DNA from: AP-15 sp963797115
GTDB lineage: Bacteria > Pseudomonadota > Alphaproteobacteria > ATCC43930 > CGMCC-115725
DNA: 64,000 nucleotides
Reading direction: 5' to 3'
Assembly (NCBI GenBank): GCA_963797115.1
Contig: CAWCOH010000001.1
Location: 3,472,001-3,536,000 of the forward strand
A model generated the notes under the pieces. It searched no databases. It was not told the DNA's origin and was given only the letters and a program-made list of their open reading frames with translations. Shown one piece after another: positions 51,117 through 59,294 of this stretch (its first letter is position 1; each line of letters starts with the position of its first letter). A program made the translations under genes and the position numbers.

Positions 51117-53699
51117 ATGGCGCTCGAAGAGTATCGCCGCAAGCGCGACTTCCTGAAAACGCCGGAACCGGCGGGCAAATCGCGGGCTCGCAAGGAGGCC
51201 GCAGCACCGCTCTCCTTTGTCATCCAGGAGCACGCAGCGCGGCGGCTGCACTATGATTTTCGCCTTGAGCTCGGCGGCGTGCTGAAGAGCTGGGCCGTGC
51301 CGAAGGGCCCGAGCCTCGACCCGGGCGAGAAGCGGCTCGCGGTTCAGGTCGAGGACCACCCGCTCGACTATGGCGGGTTCGAGGGGGTCATCCCCGAAGG
51401 ACAATATGGCGGCGGCACGGTGCTGCTGTGGGACCGCGGAAATTGGGTCCCGAAGGACCCCGACCCGGCAGCGGCCTACGCCAAGGGCATGCTCAAATTC
51501 GAGCTGCGCGGCGAGAAATTGCACGGCAACTGGGCGTTGGTGCGGATGGGCGGCAAGGCTGCGCGCGAACGGCGCCAGAATTGGCTGCTGGTCAAGGAGC
51601 GCGACGAGGAGGCGGTGCCGGATAGCGGGGACGCCGTGGTCGCGAATAACCCGCTGAGCGTCGAGACCGGCCGCTCGCTCGATATGATCGCCACTGATCG
51701 CGACCGGGTATGGGATTCCGGAAAAGGCGAGGCGACGCGAGTGCACCTGCCGGGCAGCATCGCCGGCGCGCGGAAAGGGCCGATGCCGAGCAATCTCAAA
51801 CCGCAGCTCGCGACTCCGGCGGCCGCGGCGCCGGAAGGCCCGGAGTGGCTGCACGAGATCAAGTACGACGGTTATCGCCTCTTCGCCCGCATCGAGCAAG
51901 GCAAGGTCCGCTTGATCACCCGCAACGGGCTCGATTGGACCGGCAAATTCCCCGAGCTGGCGCAGGCCTTCGCTCGGCTGCCCGTCGAGACGGCGCTGAT
52001 CGACGGCGAGCTTGTCTGCCTGGCGTCCGACGGGACGACGAGCTTTTCCGACCTGCAGGACGCCATCGCCACGAGCAAGACAGATGCCCTGAATTTCTTC
52101 GCTTTCGATCTGCTCTATCGCGATGGCTGGGATTTGACCGGTGCGTCGCTCGAAGACCGCAAGGCGGCCTTGAGCGGGATCATCCCGTTGCAGGCGGGCG
52201 GGATCTTGCGCTACAGCGATCATCAAGCCGGCCAGGGCCCGGCGGTTCTCCGCCAGGCGAGCAGCCTCCGCCTCGAAGGCATCGTGTCGAAGCGCCGCGA
52301 GGCACCCTATCGCCCCGGGCGCGGCACCCACTGGCTCAAGATCAAATGCCGTAATCGCGACGAGTTCGTGGTGGTCGGCTTCACCGACCCCGAGGGCCGG
52401 CGGGAGGGGTTTGGCGCTCTGCTCGCCGGCTATTACGACCCGTCGGGAACATTGCGCTACGCCGGGCGCGTCGGCACCGGCTTCAGCGCTGCCCGGCTTG
52501 CCGATTTGCGTCAACGGCTCGATGCTCTCGGTACCGGCTCCCCTCCGGTTGTTTTGCCCAAAGACGCGCCGCGCAAGGGCGTTCATTGGGTTCGACCGGC
52601 GCTGGTCGCCGAGGTCGAATTTGCCGGCTGGACCGCCGACAAGATCCTGCGCCACGCCTCCTTCCAGGGGTTGCGCGAGGACAAGGACCCGCGCGAGGTA
52701 ACCTATGATCTGTCGGCCGGAACCGCTGGCCCCGTCATGACGCCCGCGACGAAGCGCACGCGCGGCGCGCCCCCCACTGCTGAACCGTCCGAGCGTGCCC
52801 GAGACGGCAGTATGACGTATGAGGGGGTGCGGCTTACTCACCCTGATCGCCCCCTCTATCCCGAGGACGGGTTCACCAAGCTCGATCTCGCGCGCTACTA
52901 CGCTGCGGTAGGCCAATGGGCGCTCCCGCAGCTCGCCGGGCGGCCGCTGACCCTGGTGCGACATCCGGGTGGCCAAGGCAAGCCCGGCTTCTACCAAAAG
53001 CATCTCAGCAAGGGCGCGCCCGCTGCGATCGGCCATGTCGAAATCACTGAGGAAGGGACGACCGAGGCTTATCCCGTTGTCGAGGACTTGGCCGGGCTGA
53101 TCGGCCTGGTGCAGATGGACGTGCTCGAGATCCATCCCTGGGGTTCGACGGCGGAAAAGCTCGAGACTCCCGATCGGGTCACCTTCGATCTCGATCCGGA
53201 CGAGGGCCTGCCGTGGCCGCGGGTTACCGAGGCGGCGGCCGGGATCCGCGACGCGTTGGCGGCGATCGGCCTGCAGAGCTTTGCCAAGACGACCGGCGGC
53301 AAAGGCTTGCATGTGGTAGTGCCGCTGCAGCCCAAGCTCGGCTGGGACGAGGTCAAGAATTTCACCAAATGGGTCGCCGATCAGATCGTCGCACAATCTC
53401 CCGAGGCGTTCACGGCAAACCAGACCAAGCGCGCGCGGCGCGGCCGCATCTACATCGATTATCTGCGCAACAGCCGCGGGGCGACCGCGATCGGCGCCTA
53501 TTCGCCGCGGGCGCGGCGGGGCGCTCCGGTATCGACGCCGCTCTTCTGGGAAGAGGTCGAGAAGAGCGTGCGCCCGGAGGGCTTCACGGTCGTCACCGTG
53601 CCGCAGCGGCTTGCGGCACTCGAAAGCGATCCGTGGGCCGAGATCGGCGGGCTTCGCCAGTCGATCAGTGCTGCGGTGCGGCGGCGCATGGGGAGCTGA
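51117..53699 (+). CDS. ligD: Multifunctional DNA ligase D (phosphoesterase-ligase-polymerase)
   Basis: 860 residues, three domains in order. Residues about 35-190: 3'-phosphoesterase with HAARRLHYDFRLELGG (H45, D47) and EGVIPEGQYGGGTV. About 225-535: ATP-dependent ligase, adenylated lysine K249 in EIKYDGYRLFAR, then EGIVSKRRE and HWLKIKCRN. About 575-850: archaeo-eukaryotic primase-type polymerase with the metal aspartates in FDLDPDEGLPW (D691, D693) and KTTGGKGLHVVVP. It repairs double-strand breaks by NHEJ with Ku, encoded 82 bases downstream. The domain order is the one usual in Proteobacteria. Confidence 0.97.
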   Translation: MALEEYRRKRDFLKTPEPAGKSRARKEAAAPLSFVIQEHAARRLHYDFRLELGGVLKSWAVPKGPSLDPGEKRLAVQVEDHPLDYGGFEGVIPEGQYGGGTVLLWDRGNWVPKDPDPAAAYAKGMLKFELRGEKLHGNWALVRMGGKAARERRQNWLLVKERDEEAVPDSGDAVVANNPLSVETGRSLDMIATDRDRVWDSGKGEATRVHLPGSIAGARKGPMPSNLKPQLATPAAAAPEGPEWLHEIKYDGYRLFARIEQGKVRLITRNGLDWTGKFPELAQAFARLPVETALIDGELVCLASDGTTSFSDLQDAIATSKTDALNFFAFDLLYRDGWDLTGASLEDRKAALSGIIPLQAGGILRYSDHQAGQGPAVLRQASSLRLEGIVSKRREAPYRPGRGTHWLKIKCRNRDEFVVVGFTDPEGRREGFGALLAGYYDPSGTLRYAGRVGTGFSAARLADLRQRLDALGTGSPPVVLPKDAPRKGVHWVRPALVAEVEFAGWTADKILRHASFQGLREDKDPREVTYDLSAGTAGPVMTPATKRTRGAPPTAEPSERARDGSMTYEGVRLTHPDRPLYPEDGFTKLDLARYYAAVGQWALPQLAGRPLTLVRHPGGQGKPGFYQKHLSKGAPAAIGHVEITEEGTTEAYPVVEDLAGLIGLVQMDVLEIHPWGSTAEKLETPDRVTFDLDPDEGLPWPRVTEAAAGIRDALAAIGLQSFAKTTGGKGLHVVVPLQPKLGWDEVKNFTKWVADQIVAQSPEAFTANQTKRARRGRIYIDYLRNSRGATAIGAYSPRARRGAPVSTPLFWEEVEKSVRPEGFTVVTVPQRLAALESDPWAEIGGLRQSISAAVRRRMGS

Positions 53700-53781
53700 T
53701 CACCGCCGTAGCGGCCGGGAACGATCTGCGGTATGGATTCGTTAAGGTTTGTCCGGTCGTACCACGGAACAGGAGGTCGAC

Positions 53782-54723
53782 ATGCCCCGAGCTAGCTGGA
53801 ACGGGTTCCTGCGCCTTTCCCTGGTGACCTGCCCGGTCTACCTCGTCCCGGCGACGACCGAGGCGAAACGCGTTCGGTTCAACCAGCTGAACGCCGAGAC
53901 CGGCAACCGGGTTCAGCAGCAGCTCGTCAACTCCAAGACCGGCGAGGTCGTGGACCGCGACCAGATCGTCAAAGGCTACGAGTACGAGCGCGGCCGCTAT
54001 GTCACGATCAGCGACGACGAGCTGAAGGACCTGCAGATCGAATCGTCGAAGATCATCGACCTCGACCGCTTTGTCGATCGCGAGGAGGTGGATCCGATCT
54101 ATCTCGACACTCCCTATTGGGTTCACCCGGACGGCGAGCTCGCGGCCGAGACCTTCCGGGTCATCGGCGAGGCAATGGCCAAGACAAACAAGGTCGGGCT
54201 CGGGCATGTCACGCTGTCGAGCCGGGAGCGCCTGGTGCTGGTCGAGCCGCGAGACGGCGGCTTGGCGATGTCCACCGTCCGGGCGGCTGATGAAGTCCGC
54301 GCGGCCGAATTCGGCGCCAAACCGGATGGCGAGGCCGACTCCGACATGGTGGCGATTGCCGAGACGATCATCGAGCGCCGCTCGGGCGCCTTCGATCCGG
54401 CGACGTTCCGCGACCGCTACCAGGATGCCTTGCGCGAACTGGTCGAGGCCAAGACCAAGGGTCTGGAGCGGACACCGCACGAGGTCGCCGAGCCGCCCAA
54501 GGTCATCAATCTGATGGATGCCCTGAAACGCAGTCTGGCACAAGATCCGGAGACGCCGTCGAAGCAAGCGGTTCCGAGCAAGCCTGCGCGCCCTAAAGCC
54601 GCTCCCGACCGCCGCCAAACGCCGCTCCTGCTGCCGGTCACAGGCGGCCGCAAGAAGAAAGAAACGACTACGACCGAGCCGGTGGCTGCCGCGGCGCCAA
54701 AAGGCCGAAAACGGGCGGGTTAG
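53782..54723 (+). CDS. ku: Ku DNA-end-binding protein
   Basis: 313 residues from ATG 53782, with GGAGG upstream. Ku bridging-ring domain: WNGFLRLSLVTCPVYLVPAT, GEVVDRDQIVKGYEYERGRYV, EVDPIYLDTPYWVHPDG and RERLVLVEPRDGG. The C-terminal extension from about residue 255 is basic and disordered (KPARPKAAPDRRQTP, GRKKKETTTT), which may help DNA and LigD binding. Forms a homodimeric ring. Pairs with LigD. Confidence 0.96.
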   Translation: MPRASWNGFLRLSLVTCPVYLVPATTEAKRVRFNQLNAETGNRVQQQLVNSKTGEVVDRDQIVKGYEYERGRYVTISDDELKDLQIESSKIIDLDRFVDREEVDPIYLDTPYWVHPDGELAAETFRVIGEAMAKTNKVGLGHVTLSSRERLVLVEPRDGGLAMSTVRAADEVRAAEFGAKPDGEADSDMVAIAETIIERRSGAFDPATFRDRYQDALRELVEAKTKGLERTPHEVAEPPKVINLMDALKRSLAQDPETPSKQAVPSKPARPKAAPDRRQTPLLLPVTGGRKKKETTTTEPVAAAAPKGRKRAG

Positions 54724-54865
54724 CCAATTCGGGTTTGTTCTATTCTGCGCCGGCCGACTTCAGTCAATTCCTTTATAGGAAACGAGCTCATCGAGGCGCC
54801 CCATGGTCCCCGTTCCACCCTCTGGTATCCTCGCAGGGACATCCAAAGAACCATGAGGATCCCGC

Positions 54866-55453
54866 ATGGGCCATGGGTTTGTGGCATGGGTGCGCAACCG
54901 AGTCCTGTCGAATTTTGCGGGCATCAGGGCAGCGCCGGAAGCTTTGCTGCTGTTGATGGTCGGTACGGTTGCCGTCTCGTATCTCGCACACCAGCCGGTT
55001 CTAGGCGAGCATCTTGCTGTTCTTCAAAACAAGATTGCTGAACGAGAGGCGCTGATCACCGGGTATCGGAGCAAATTGAACGGAGCTACGCCGGAGCAGG
55101 CTGCGAACGAAATCGAAAAACTGACAAAGACATTGGCCGACGCGCAAAGGAGCCTGAACGAGGCAAAAATCAAGGCCGCGTCGTCCAACGTCAGGTCCCG
55201 CGATCCACGAAGCTTATACGAGGAAGATAATCCGATTGCGCTAGTGCGGGACCCAAAGATTGACTTAGATAATAAAAAGATAACCTTCCCTGCGGTGACG
55301 TCCAGAGTAATATTGGGGATCAATAAATCGTATCAATTCCAAAACTGGAAATTGGCGTGCGGAAGCACTCAGGTATACAATGCCCTCCGCAACGGTGCCG
55401 CACGCGAGTTCTCTTATGCCCCTTTGACCTGCAAGATCGTGGGGAACCGCTAA
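54866..55453 (+). CDS. Membrane-anchored coiled-coil hypothetical protein
   Basis: 195 residues. One N-terminal membrane segment (ALLLLMVGTVAVSYLAHQPV), then a coiled coil (VLQNKIAEREALITGYRSKL and NEIEKLTKTLADAQRSLNEAKIK), then a compact C-terminal part (ITFPAVTSRVILGINKSYQF and LACGSTQVYNAL). No family recognised. AT-richer than neighbours. Probably a periplasmic-facing scaffold. Confidence 0.6.
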   Translation: MGHGFVAWVRNRVLSNFAGIRAAPEALLLLMVGTVAVSYLAHQPVLGEHLAVLQNKIAEREALITGYRSKLNGATPEQAANEIEKLTKTLADAQRSLNEAKIKAASSNVRSRDPRSLYEEDNPIALVRDPKIDLDNKKITFPAVTSRVILGINKSYQFQNWKLACGSTQVYNALRNGAAREFSYAPLTCKIVGNR

Positions 55454-55598
55454 TCCGACCATCCCAAGGTGCGGCTCCCAGATCCATTCACAGGATGCAC
55501 AAGGCGAAGCGGGACTGACGCTGACATCGAAAGTTCCGCGACCCCGGCGAAGCCTGCCCCTGGCAGGGAACAGGGGGCCGGCCTATAGCGGACGTAGA

Positions 55599-55616
55599 TC
55601 CCGGCCTGCGCCGGGA
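55599..55616. repeat. Short REP-like hairpin
   Basis: TCCCGGC-CTGC-GCCGGGA, a perfect 7-base stem. This resembles the TAGATCCCGGCCTGCGCCGGG interspersed class. It lies in a gene-poor stretch (55454-55660). Confidence 0.55.
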
Positions 55617-55663
55617 AAATGAGAAGGGCGCGCCACACTCAATTACACGAATGCATATGAAGA

Positions 55664-55969
55664 CTAAGTCTTTCGCGGGTTACGATCGCGGTGTCCATGG
55701 TCGAAGGGTGCCTGCCCCGCTTCAACCCGGACAGCGCCTTCCCCGGGCAACTCCCCTCCGTGATCACGGATGCGCCAACTCGTCAGTCGGGTCAATGCGG
55801 GCACTTCCGATACGACGGAGATCAAGATTGTCTCGGCCCTCCTCAGCAGCTCCGACAGATCGGGCGCGTCACAGGTCTCGCGCGCTTCTCCGAGCAATGT
55901 AATCGCCTCCCATATGCCAAGCACCAGATAATCCGCGACGGCATCTTGATCTTGATCGTGAATATGCAT
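55664..55969 (-). CDS. Possible small hypothetical protein, 101 aa
   Basis: ATG 55969 with a weak GAGGC site reads MHIHDQDQDAVADYLVLGIW, EAITLLGEARETC and LSELLRRAETILISVVSEV, a plausible helical soluble protein. The last third (GQAPFDHGHRDRNPRKT) looks non-coding, so the natural end may have been lost. No family recognised. A weak call. Confidence 0.35.
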   Translation of the reverse strand: MHIHDQDQDAVADYLVLGIWEAITLLGEARETCDAPDLSELLRRAETILISVVSEVPALTRLTSWRIRDHGGELPGEGAVRVEAGQAPFDHGHRDRNPRKT

Positions 55970-56029
55970 TGTCGCCTCGTGTAGAGGGTGCCCAGCATCA
56001 CGCGGACTATGTGTTTCCGTACGTCGCGT

Positions 56030-56260
56030 CAGAAACGCGTCATCGACCGCATTAATTTAAATACCGATATCCCTGTGGCGGGAATTGACGAGTGGGAACT
56101 AGCACGTCGCGCGAGGGAGACGCGCGCCGACATCAAGGTCCTTTACATCACCGGGTATCCGGGGAAACGACGACCCGCCCCCAGGGGCCGCTATTGCGGA
56201 AGCCATGGCGCGTGGACGAATTTTACGGCTGCATTGTACGGCTGATCGGGTCGGATGACG
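56030..56260 (+). pseudogene. Remnant of a response-regulator receiver domain
   Basis: VIDRINLNTDIPVAGIDEWEL, ARRARETRADIKVLYITGYPG in one frame, then PLLRKPWRVDEFYGCIVRLIG in the next: the second half of a receiver domain as in FixJ/CheY-like regulators fused to hybrid kinases, including the switch lysine region LLRKPW. The start, the first acidic cluster and the output region are gone. A single slip near 56175 separates the two pieces. Confidence 0.6.
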
Positions 56261-56301
56261 CTCAACGCTCCGGTCCCCGACCTTTCCCGGCGAAACCTTG
56301 A

Positions 56302-56775
56302 TTATCCACAGCCCCGCGCGATCGCGAGATCGATCAAAGGCAAAAGAGCAGGGGCGGTCGGCAAACCCTGCTCGACGATTTCGGCGCGGGTCAGCCAGGC
56401 GACTTCGTCAACGTCGTCGGCTACGGCACCTTCGCCCGACTGCCAGTGGCCGATGACGGCAACCAGCGTGTAGTGGTAGCGGACGCGGCGCTCATTATCG
56501 TGATCGATCGTGTCGATGACGGTCAGCGGGCCGGTCGCCTCCGCCTTGACGCCGGTCTCCTCTTCGAGTTCGCGCATGGCGCCCTGCGCGACGGTCTCGC
56601 CCAATTCGAGGACGCCGCCCGGAAAACCCCAGCGGCCGGGCATCGGCGGGTTGGCGCGGCGCACGACGAGCACGCGGTCGCCGCGCATCACTACCGCCAA
56701 CACTCCGACGATCGGGCGTTCCGGGTAGCGGCGGCCTTCTTTGCCGAGAGGGCCGCCGTCCCGTTGCGAACTCAC
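56302..56775 (-). CDS. Nudix hydrolase
   Basis: 157 residues from GTG 56775, which overlaps the thiC stop (GTGA). The Nudix box GGVLELGETVAQGAMRELEEETGV matches GX5EX7REUXEEXGU fully. IVGVLAVVMRGDRVLVVRRANPPMPGRWGFPGG precedes it, as in ADP-ribose/8-oxo-dGTP type enzymes. It is probably co-transcribed with thiC; a role in removing non-canonical or thiamine-related diphosphates (as for the HMP-PP phosphatase Cof/NudJ) fits, but is inference. Confidence 0.9.
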   Translation of the reverse strand: MSSQRDGGPLGKEGRRYPERPIVGVLAVVMRGDRVLVVRRANPPMPGRWGFPGGVLELGETVAQGAMRELEEETGVKAEATGPLTVIDTIDHDNERRVRYHYTLVAVIGHWQSGEGAVADDVDEVAWLTRAEIVEQGLPTAPALLPLIDLAIARGCG

Positions 56776-58634
56776 TCCGCCGCCGCGCGCGCGTGGCCGT
56801 GCTCGTCGGTGTAAATCTCGGCGCCCTGCTCGAGGAAAGCCTTGGACTTCTCCTCCATTCCCGCGCGCGCGTAGTCGCGGATCTCCTGGGTGATCTGCAT
56901 CGAGCAGAATTTGGGGCCGCACATCGAGCAGAAATGCGCGAGCTTCGCACCCTCGGCCGGCAGGGTCTGGTCGTGGAACTTTTCAGCTGTCTCGGGATCG
57001 AGCGACAGGTTGAATTGGTCGCGCCAGCGGAACTCGAAGCGCGCCCGCGACAACGCGTCGTCGCGCTCGCGCGCCGCCGGGTGGCCCTTGGCGAGATCGG
57101 CCGCGTGGGCGGCGATCTTATAGGTGATCACGCCCACCTTGACGTCGTCACGGTCGGGGAGGCCCAGATGCTCCTTCGGCGTCACATAGCAGAGCAGTGC
57201 CGTGCCGAACCAGCCGATCATCGCGGCACCGATGCCGCTGGTGATGTGGTCGTAGCCCGGCGCAATATCGGTGGTCAGCGGCCCCAAGGTGTAGAACGGC
57301 GCTTCGCCGCACTCCTCGAGCTGCTTTTCCATGTTGATCTTGATCTTGTGCATCGGCACGTGGCCGGGGCCCTCGATCATGACCTGGACGCCGTCCTCCC
57401 AGGCGAGCTTGGTCAATTCGCCCAAGGTCTCCAGCTCGGCGAATTGGGCGCGGTCGTTGGCGTCGGCGATCGAGCCGGGACGCAACCCATCGCCCAGCGA
57501 GTAGCTGACGTCATAGGCCCGCATGATCTCGTTGATCTCGCGGAAATGCGCGTACAGGAAGCTCTCCTGATGGTGCGCCAGGCACCACTTCGCCATGATC
57601 GAGCCGCCGCGCGACACGATCCCGGTGACACGGTTGGCGGTCAGCGGGATGTAGGCGAGCCTGACCCCCGCATGGATCGTGAAATAGTCCACACCCTGCT
57701 CGGCCTGCTCGATCAAGGTGTCGCGGAAGAGTTCCCAGGTCAGCTCCTCGGCCTTGCCGCCGACCTTTTCGAGCGCCTGGTAGATCGGCACCGTGCCGAT
57801 CGGGACCGGCGAATTGCGGATGATCCACTCGCGGATCGTGTGGATGTTGCGGCCGGTCGAAAGATCCATGACCGTGTCCGCACCCCAGCGCGTCGCCCAC
57901 ACCATTTTCTCGACCTCCTCGGCGACCGAGGAGGTGACGATCGAATTGCCGATATTGGCGTTGACCTTCACCAGGAAATTCCGGCCGATGATCATCGGTT
58001 CGGTTTCCGGATGGTTGATGTTGTTCGGGATGATCGCCCGGCCGCGCGCAATCTCGTCGCGGACGAATTCGGGGGTCACATAGTCCGGGATCGCGGCGCC
58101 GAAGGATTCGCCGTCGATGGCACCCTCCTGCCGCAGTTTCTCGCGGCCGAGATTTTCGCGGATCGCGACATACTCCATTTCCGGCGTGATGATGCCGCGC
58201 CGGGCATAGGCGAGCTGGGTCACCGCGGCGCCCCGCTTGGCGCGTAATACCTGGCGGCGGCCGCGATCGAACAGCGAGACCGCACTCTCTTCACCGCGCC
58301 GCAGGCCGTTGTCCTCGGGCTTGACCTCGCGGCCCTGGTAGAACTCAACATCGCCGCGCGCCACGATCCAAGGCTTGCGCAACTCGGGCAGACCCTTGTT
58401 GATGTCGATCTCAGCCGTCGGGTCGGAGTAGAGGCCCGAGGTATCGTAGACGCGGATCGGCGGCTCGCCCGACGAGGCTTCCAGGTCGATCTCGCGCATT
58501 GCGACCGAGATTTCCGGGTGCAGCCGGCCGAGCGCCTCGACCTTGCGCGACGACGGGAAAGGTCCGGTGGTGACGCGCAGCTCCTCTATCCGGGGTGCGA
58601 GCTTGGCGGATGAGAGTGGAGCGGAATCGGGCAT
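56772..58634 (-). CDS. thiC: Phosphomethylpyrimidine synthase (HMP-P synthase)
   Basis: 620 residues from ATG 58634, with GGAGAT upstream; the longer ORF to 58661 is in the leader. Radical-SAM enzyme converting aminoimidazole ribotide to HMP phosphate in thiamine synthesis. The non-canonical C-terminal iron-sulfur motif CSMCGPKFC is present. RGIITPEMEYVAIREN, IIPNNINHPETEPMIIGRNF and MIEGPGHVPMHKI are signatures. Regulated by the TPP riboswitch in its leader. The Nudix gene follows with a coupled start. Confidence 0.98.
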   Translation of the reverse strand: MPDSAPLSSAKLAPRIEELRVTTGPFPSSRKVEALGRLHPEISVAMREIDLEASSGEPPIRVYDTSGLYSDPTAEIDINKGLPELRKPWIVARGDVEFYQGREVKPEDNGLRRGEESAVSLFDRGRRQVLRAKRGAAVTQLAYARRGIITPEMEYVAIRENLGREKLRQEGAIDGESFGAAIPDYVTPEFVRDEIARGRAIIPNNINHPETEPMIIGRNFLVKVNANIGNSIVTSSVAEEVEKMVWATRWGADTVMDLSTGRNIHTIREWIIRNSPVPIGTVPIYQALEKVGGKAEELTWELFRDTLIEQAEQGVDYFTIHAGVRLAYIPLTANRVTGIVSRGGSIMAKWCLAHHQESFLYAHFREINEIMRAYDVSYSLGDGLRPGSIADANDRAQFAELETLGELTKLAWEDGVQVMIEGPGHVPMHKIKINMEKQLEECGEAPFYTLGPLTTDIAPGYDHITSGIGAAMIGWFGTALLCYVTPKEHLGLPDRDDVKVGVITYKIAAHAADLAKGHPAARERDDALSRARFEFRWRDQFNLSLDPETAEKFHDQTLPAEGAKLAHFCSMCGPKFCSMQITQEIRDYARAGMEEKSKAFLEQGAEIYTDEHGHARAAAE

Positions 58635-58708
58635 CGTGGATCTCCGTTGCGCCAGTTGCACGAAGACCCGGGAGCATCTGCGAAGAGGAGGGCGGCTTTT
58701 GCCGCAGT

Positions 58709-58847
58709 GTTCCTGTCCCTACGCCGGCACGACCCGGATCAGGTTCGAAGGGTTGCCGCCCCTCACCCCCACCCTACCCTCCCCCGCTGCGAGGGAGGGT
58801 AGGGTGGGGGTAGCGGTCTCTCAGCCCCTGCCGGGGCACCCCTTGGA
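58709..58847 (-). promoter_or_regulatory. TPP riboswitch (THI element) upstream of thiC
   Basis: Reading the minus strand: GGGGTGCCCCGGCAGGGGCTGAGA forms P1/P2 with the conserved CUGAGA, followed by an unusually long P3 stem, then CCCTTCGAACCTGATCCGGGT with the pyrophosphate-sensor helix ACCTGATC and GCGTAGGGA closing P1. It lies about 75 bases before the thiC start. A GCGGC-AAAA-GCCGC hairpin (58692-58705) just downstream is a candidate expression-platform stem. Binding of thiamine diphosphate should switch off thiC. Confidence 0.93.
58765..58811. repeat. Palindromic repeat inserted in the P3 stem of the TPP riboswitch
   Basis: CCCCCACCCTACCCTCCCxC, then GCTGC, then GGGAGGGTAGGGTGGGGG: a near-perfect hairpin of about 20 base pairs that takes the place of the normally short P3 loop region. 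It resembles the CCCTCACCCTACCCTC repeat class also seen at 50108-50260. Its outer ends coincide with where the aptamer stem would close. Confidence 0.75.
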
Positions 58848-58981
58848 CAAAGGAATTATCCGCAGAGTGTGGCCTTGCCGTCAAGGTTGCGATTCGATGA
58901 CATGCGGCCGCGAGCCGGGAACGCGTTGCGCTCGTGCCGGGCAGGACTATTTTGGCCTGAGAAAGGCGGGTGGGGGCGTTG

Positions 58982-59284
58982 ATGATCGTCGGGCGCCTGA
59001 TCGGCTGGATCGTTTTTTGCGCCGGCGTCGCAGTGCTGGTGCGCGATCTGCTGGTCTGGATCGATACGAAGCGTTGGGCGCCCATTGCCCTCGGCCAACT
59101 GTGGTACGAGTTCAACCGCTCGAGCCTGAACATCGTCCAGGCGGTGATTCAGCGCTACATCCATCCCTTTCTTTGGGACCCGATCATTCTCACGATTCTG
59201 TTGTCGTGGGCGTTTGCTGTACTGATGATTGCGGGGGTGCTGCTGCTCTTTGCCTTTCGAAAGCGTGCGCGGCGGCACTCCTGA
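58982..59284 (+). CDS. Small membrane hypothetical protein
   Basis: 100 residues from ATG 58982 (GTG 58970 is possible). Two membrane segments: MIVGRLIGWIVFCAGVAVLV and LTILLSWAFAVLMIAGVLLLF. The middle contains KRWAPIALGQLWYEFNRSSL and NIVQAVIQRYIHPFLWDP, a pattern I associate with small conserved alphaproteobacterial membrane proteins of unknown function. Convergent with lepA. Confidence 0.65.
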   Translation: MIVGRLIGWIVFCAGVAVLVRDLLVWIDTKRWAPIALGQLWYEFNRSSLNIVQAVIQRYIHPFLWDPIILTILLSWAFAVLMIAGVLLLFAFRKRARRHS

Positions 59285-59294
59285 GCGAAATGCC

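Noticed and set aside
50961..53396. Minus-strand open frame of 811 codons opposite ligD
   Set aside because: Shadow; ligD has all three domains with active-site residues on the plus strand.
56793..58247. Plus-strand open frame of 484 codons opposite thiC
   Set aside because: Shadow of thiC, which has the CX2CX4C motif and a riboswitch.
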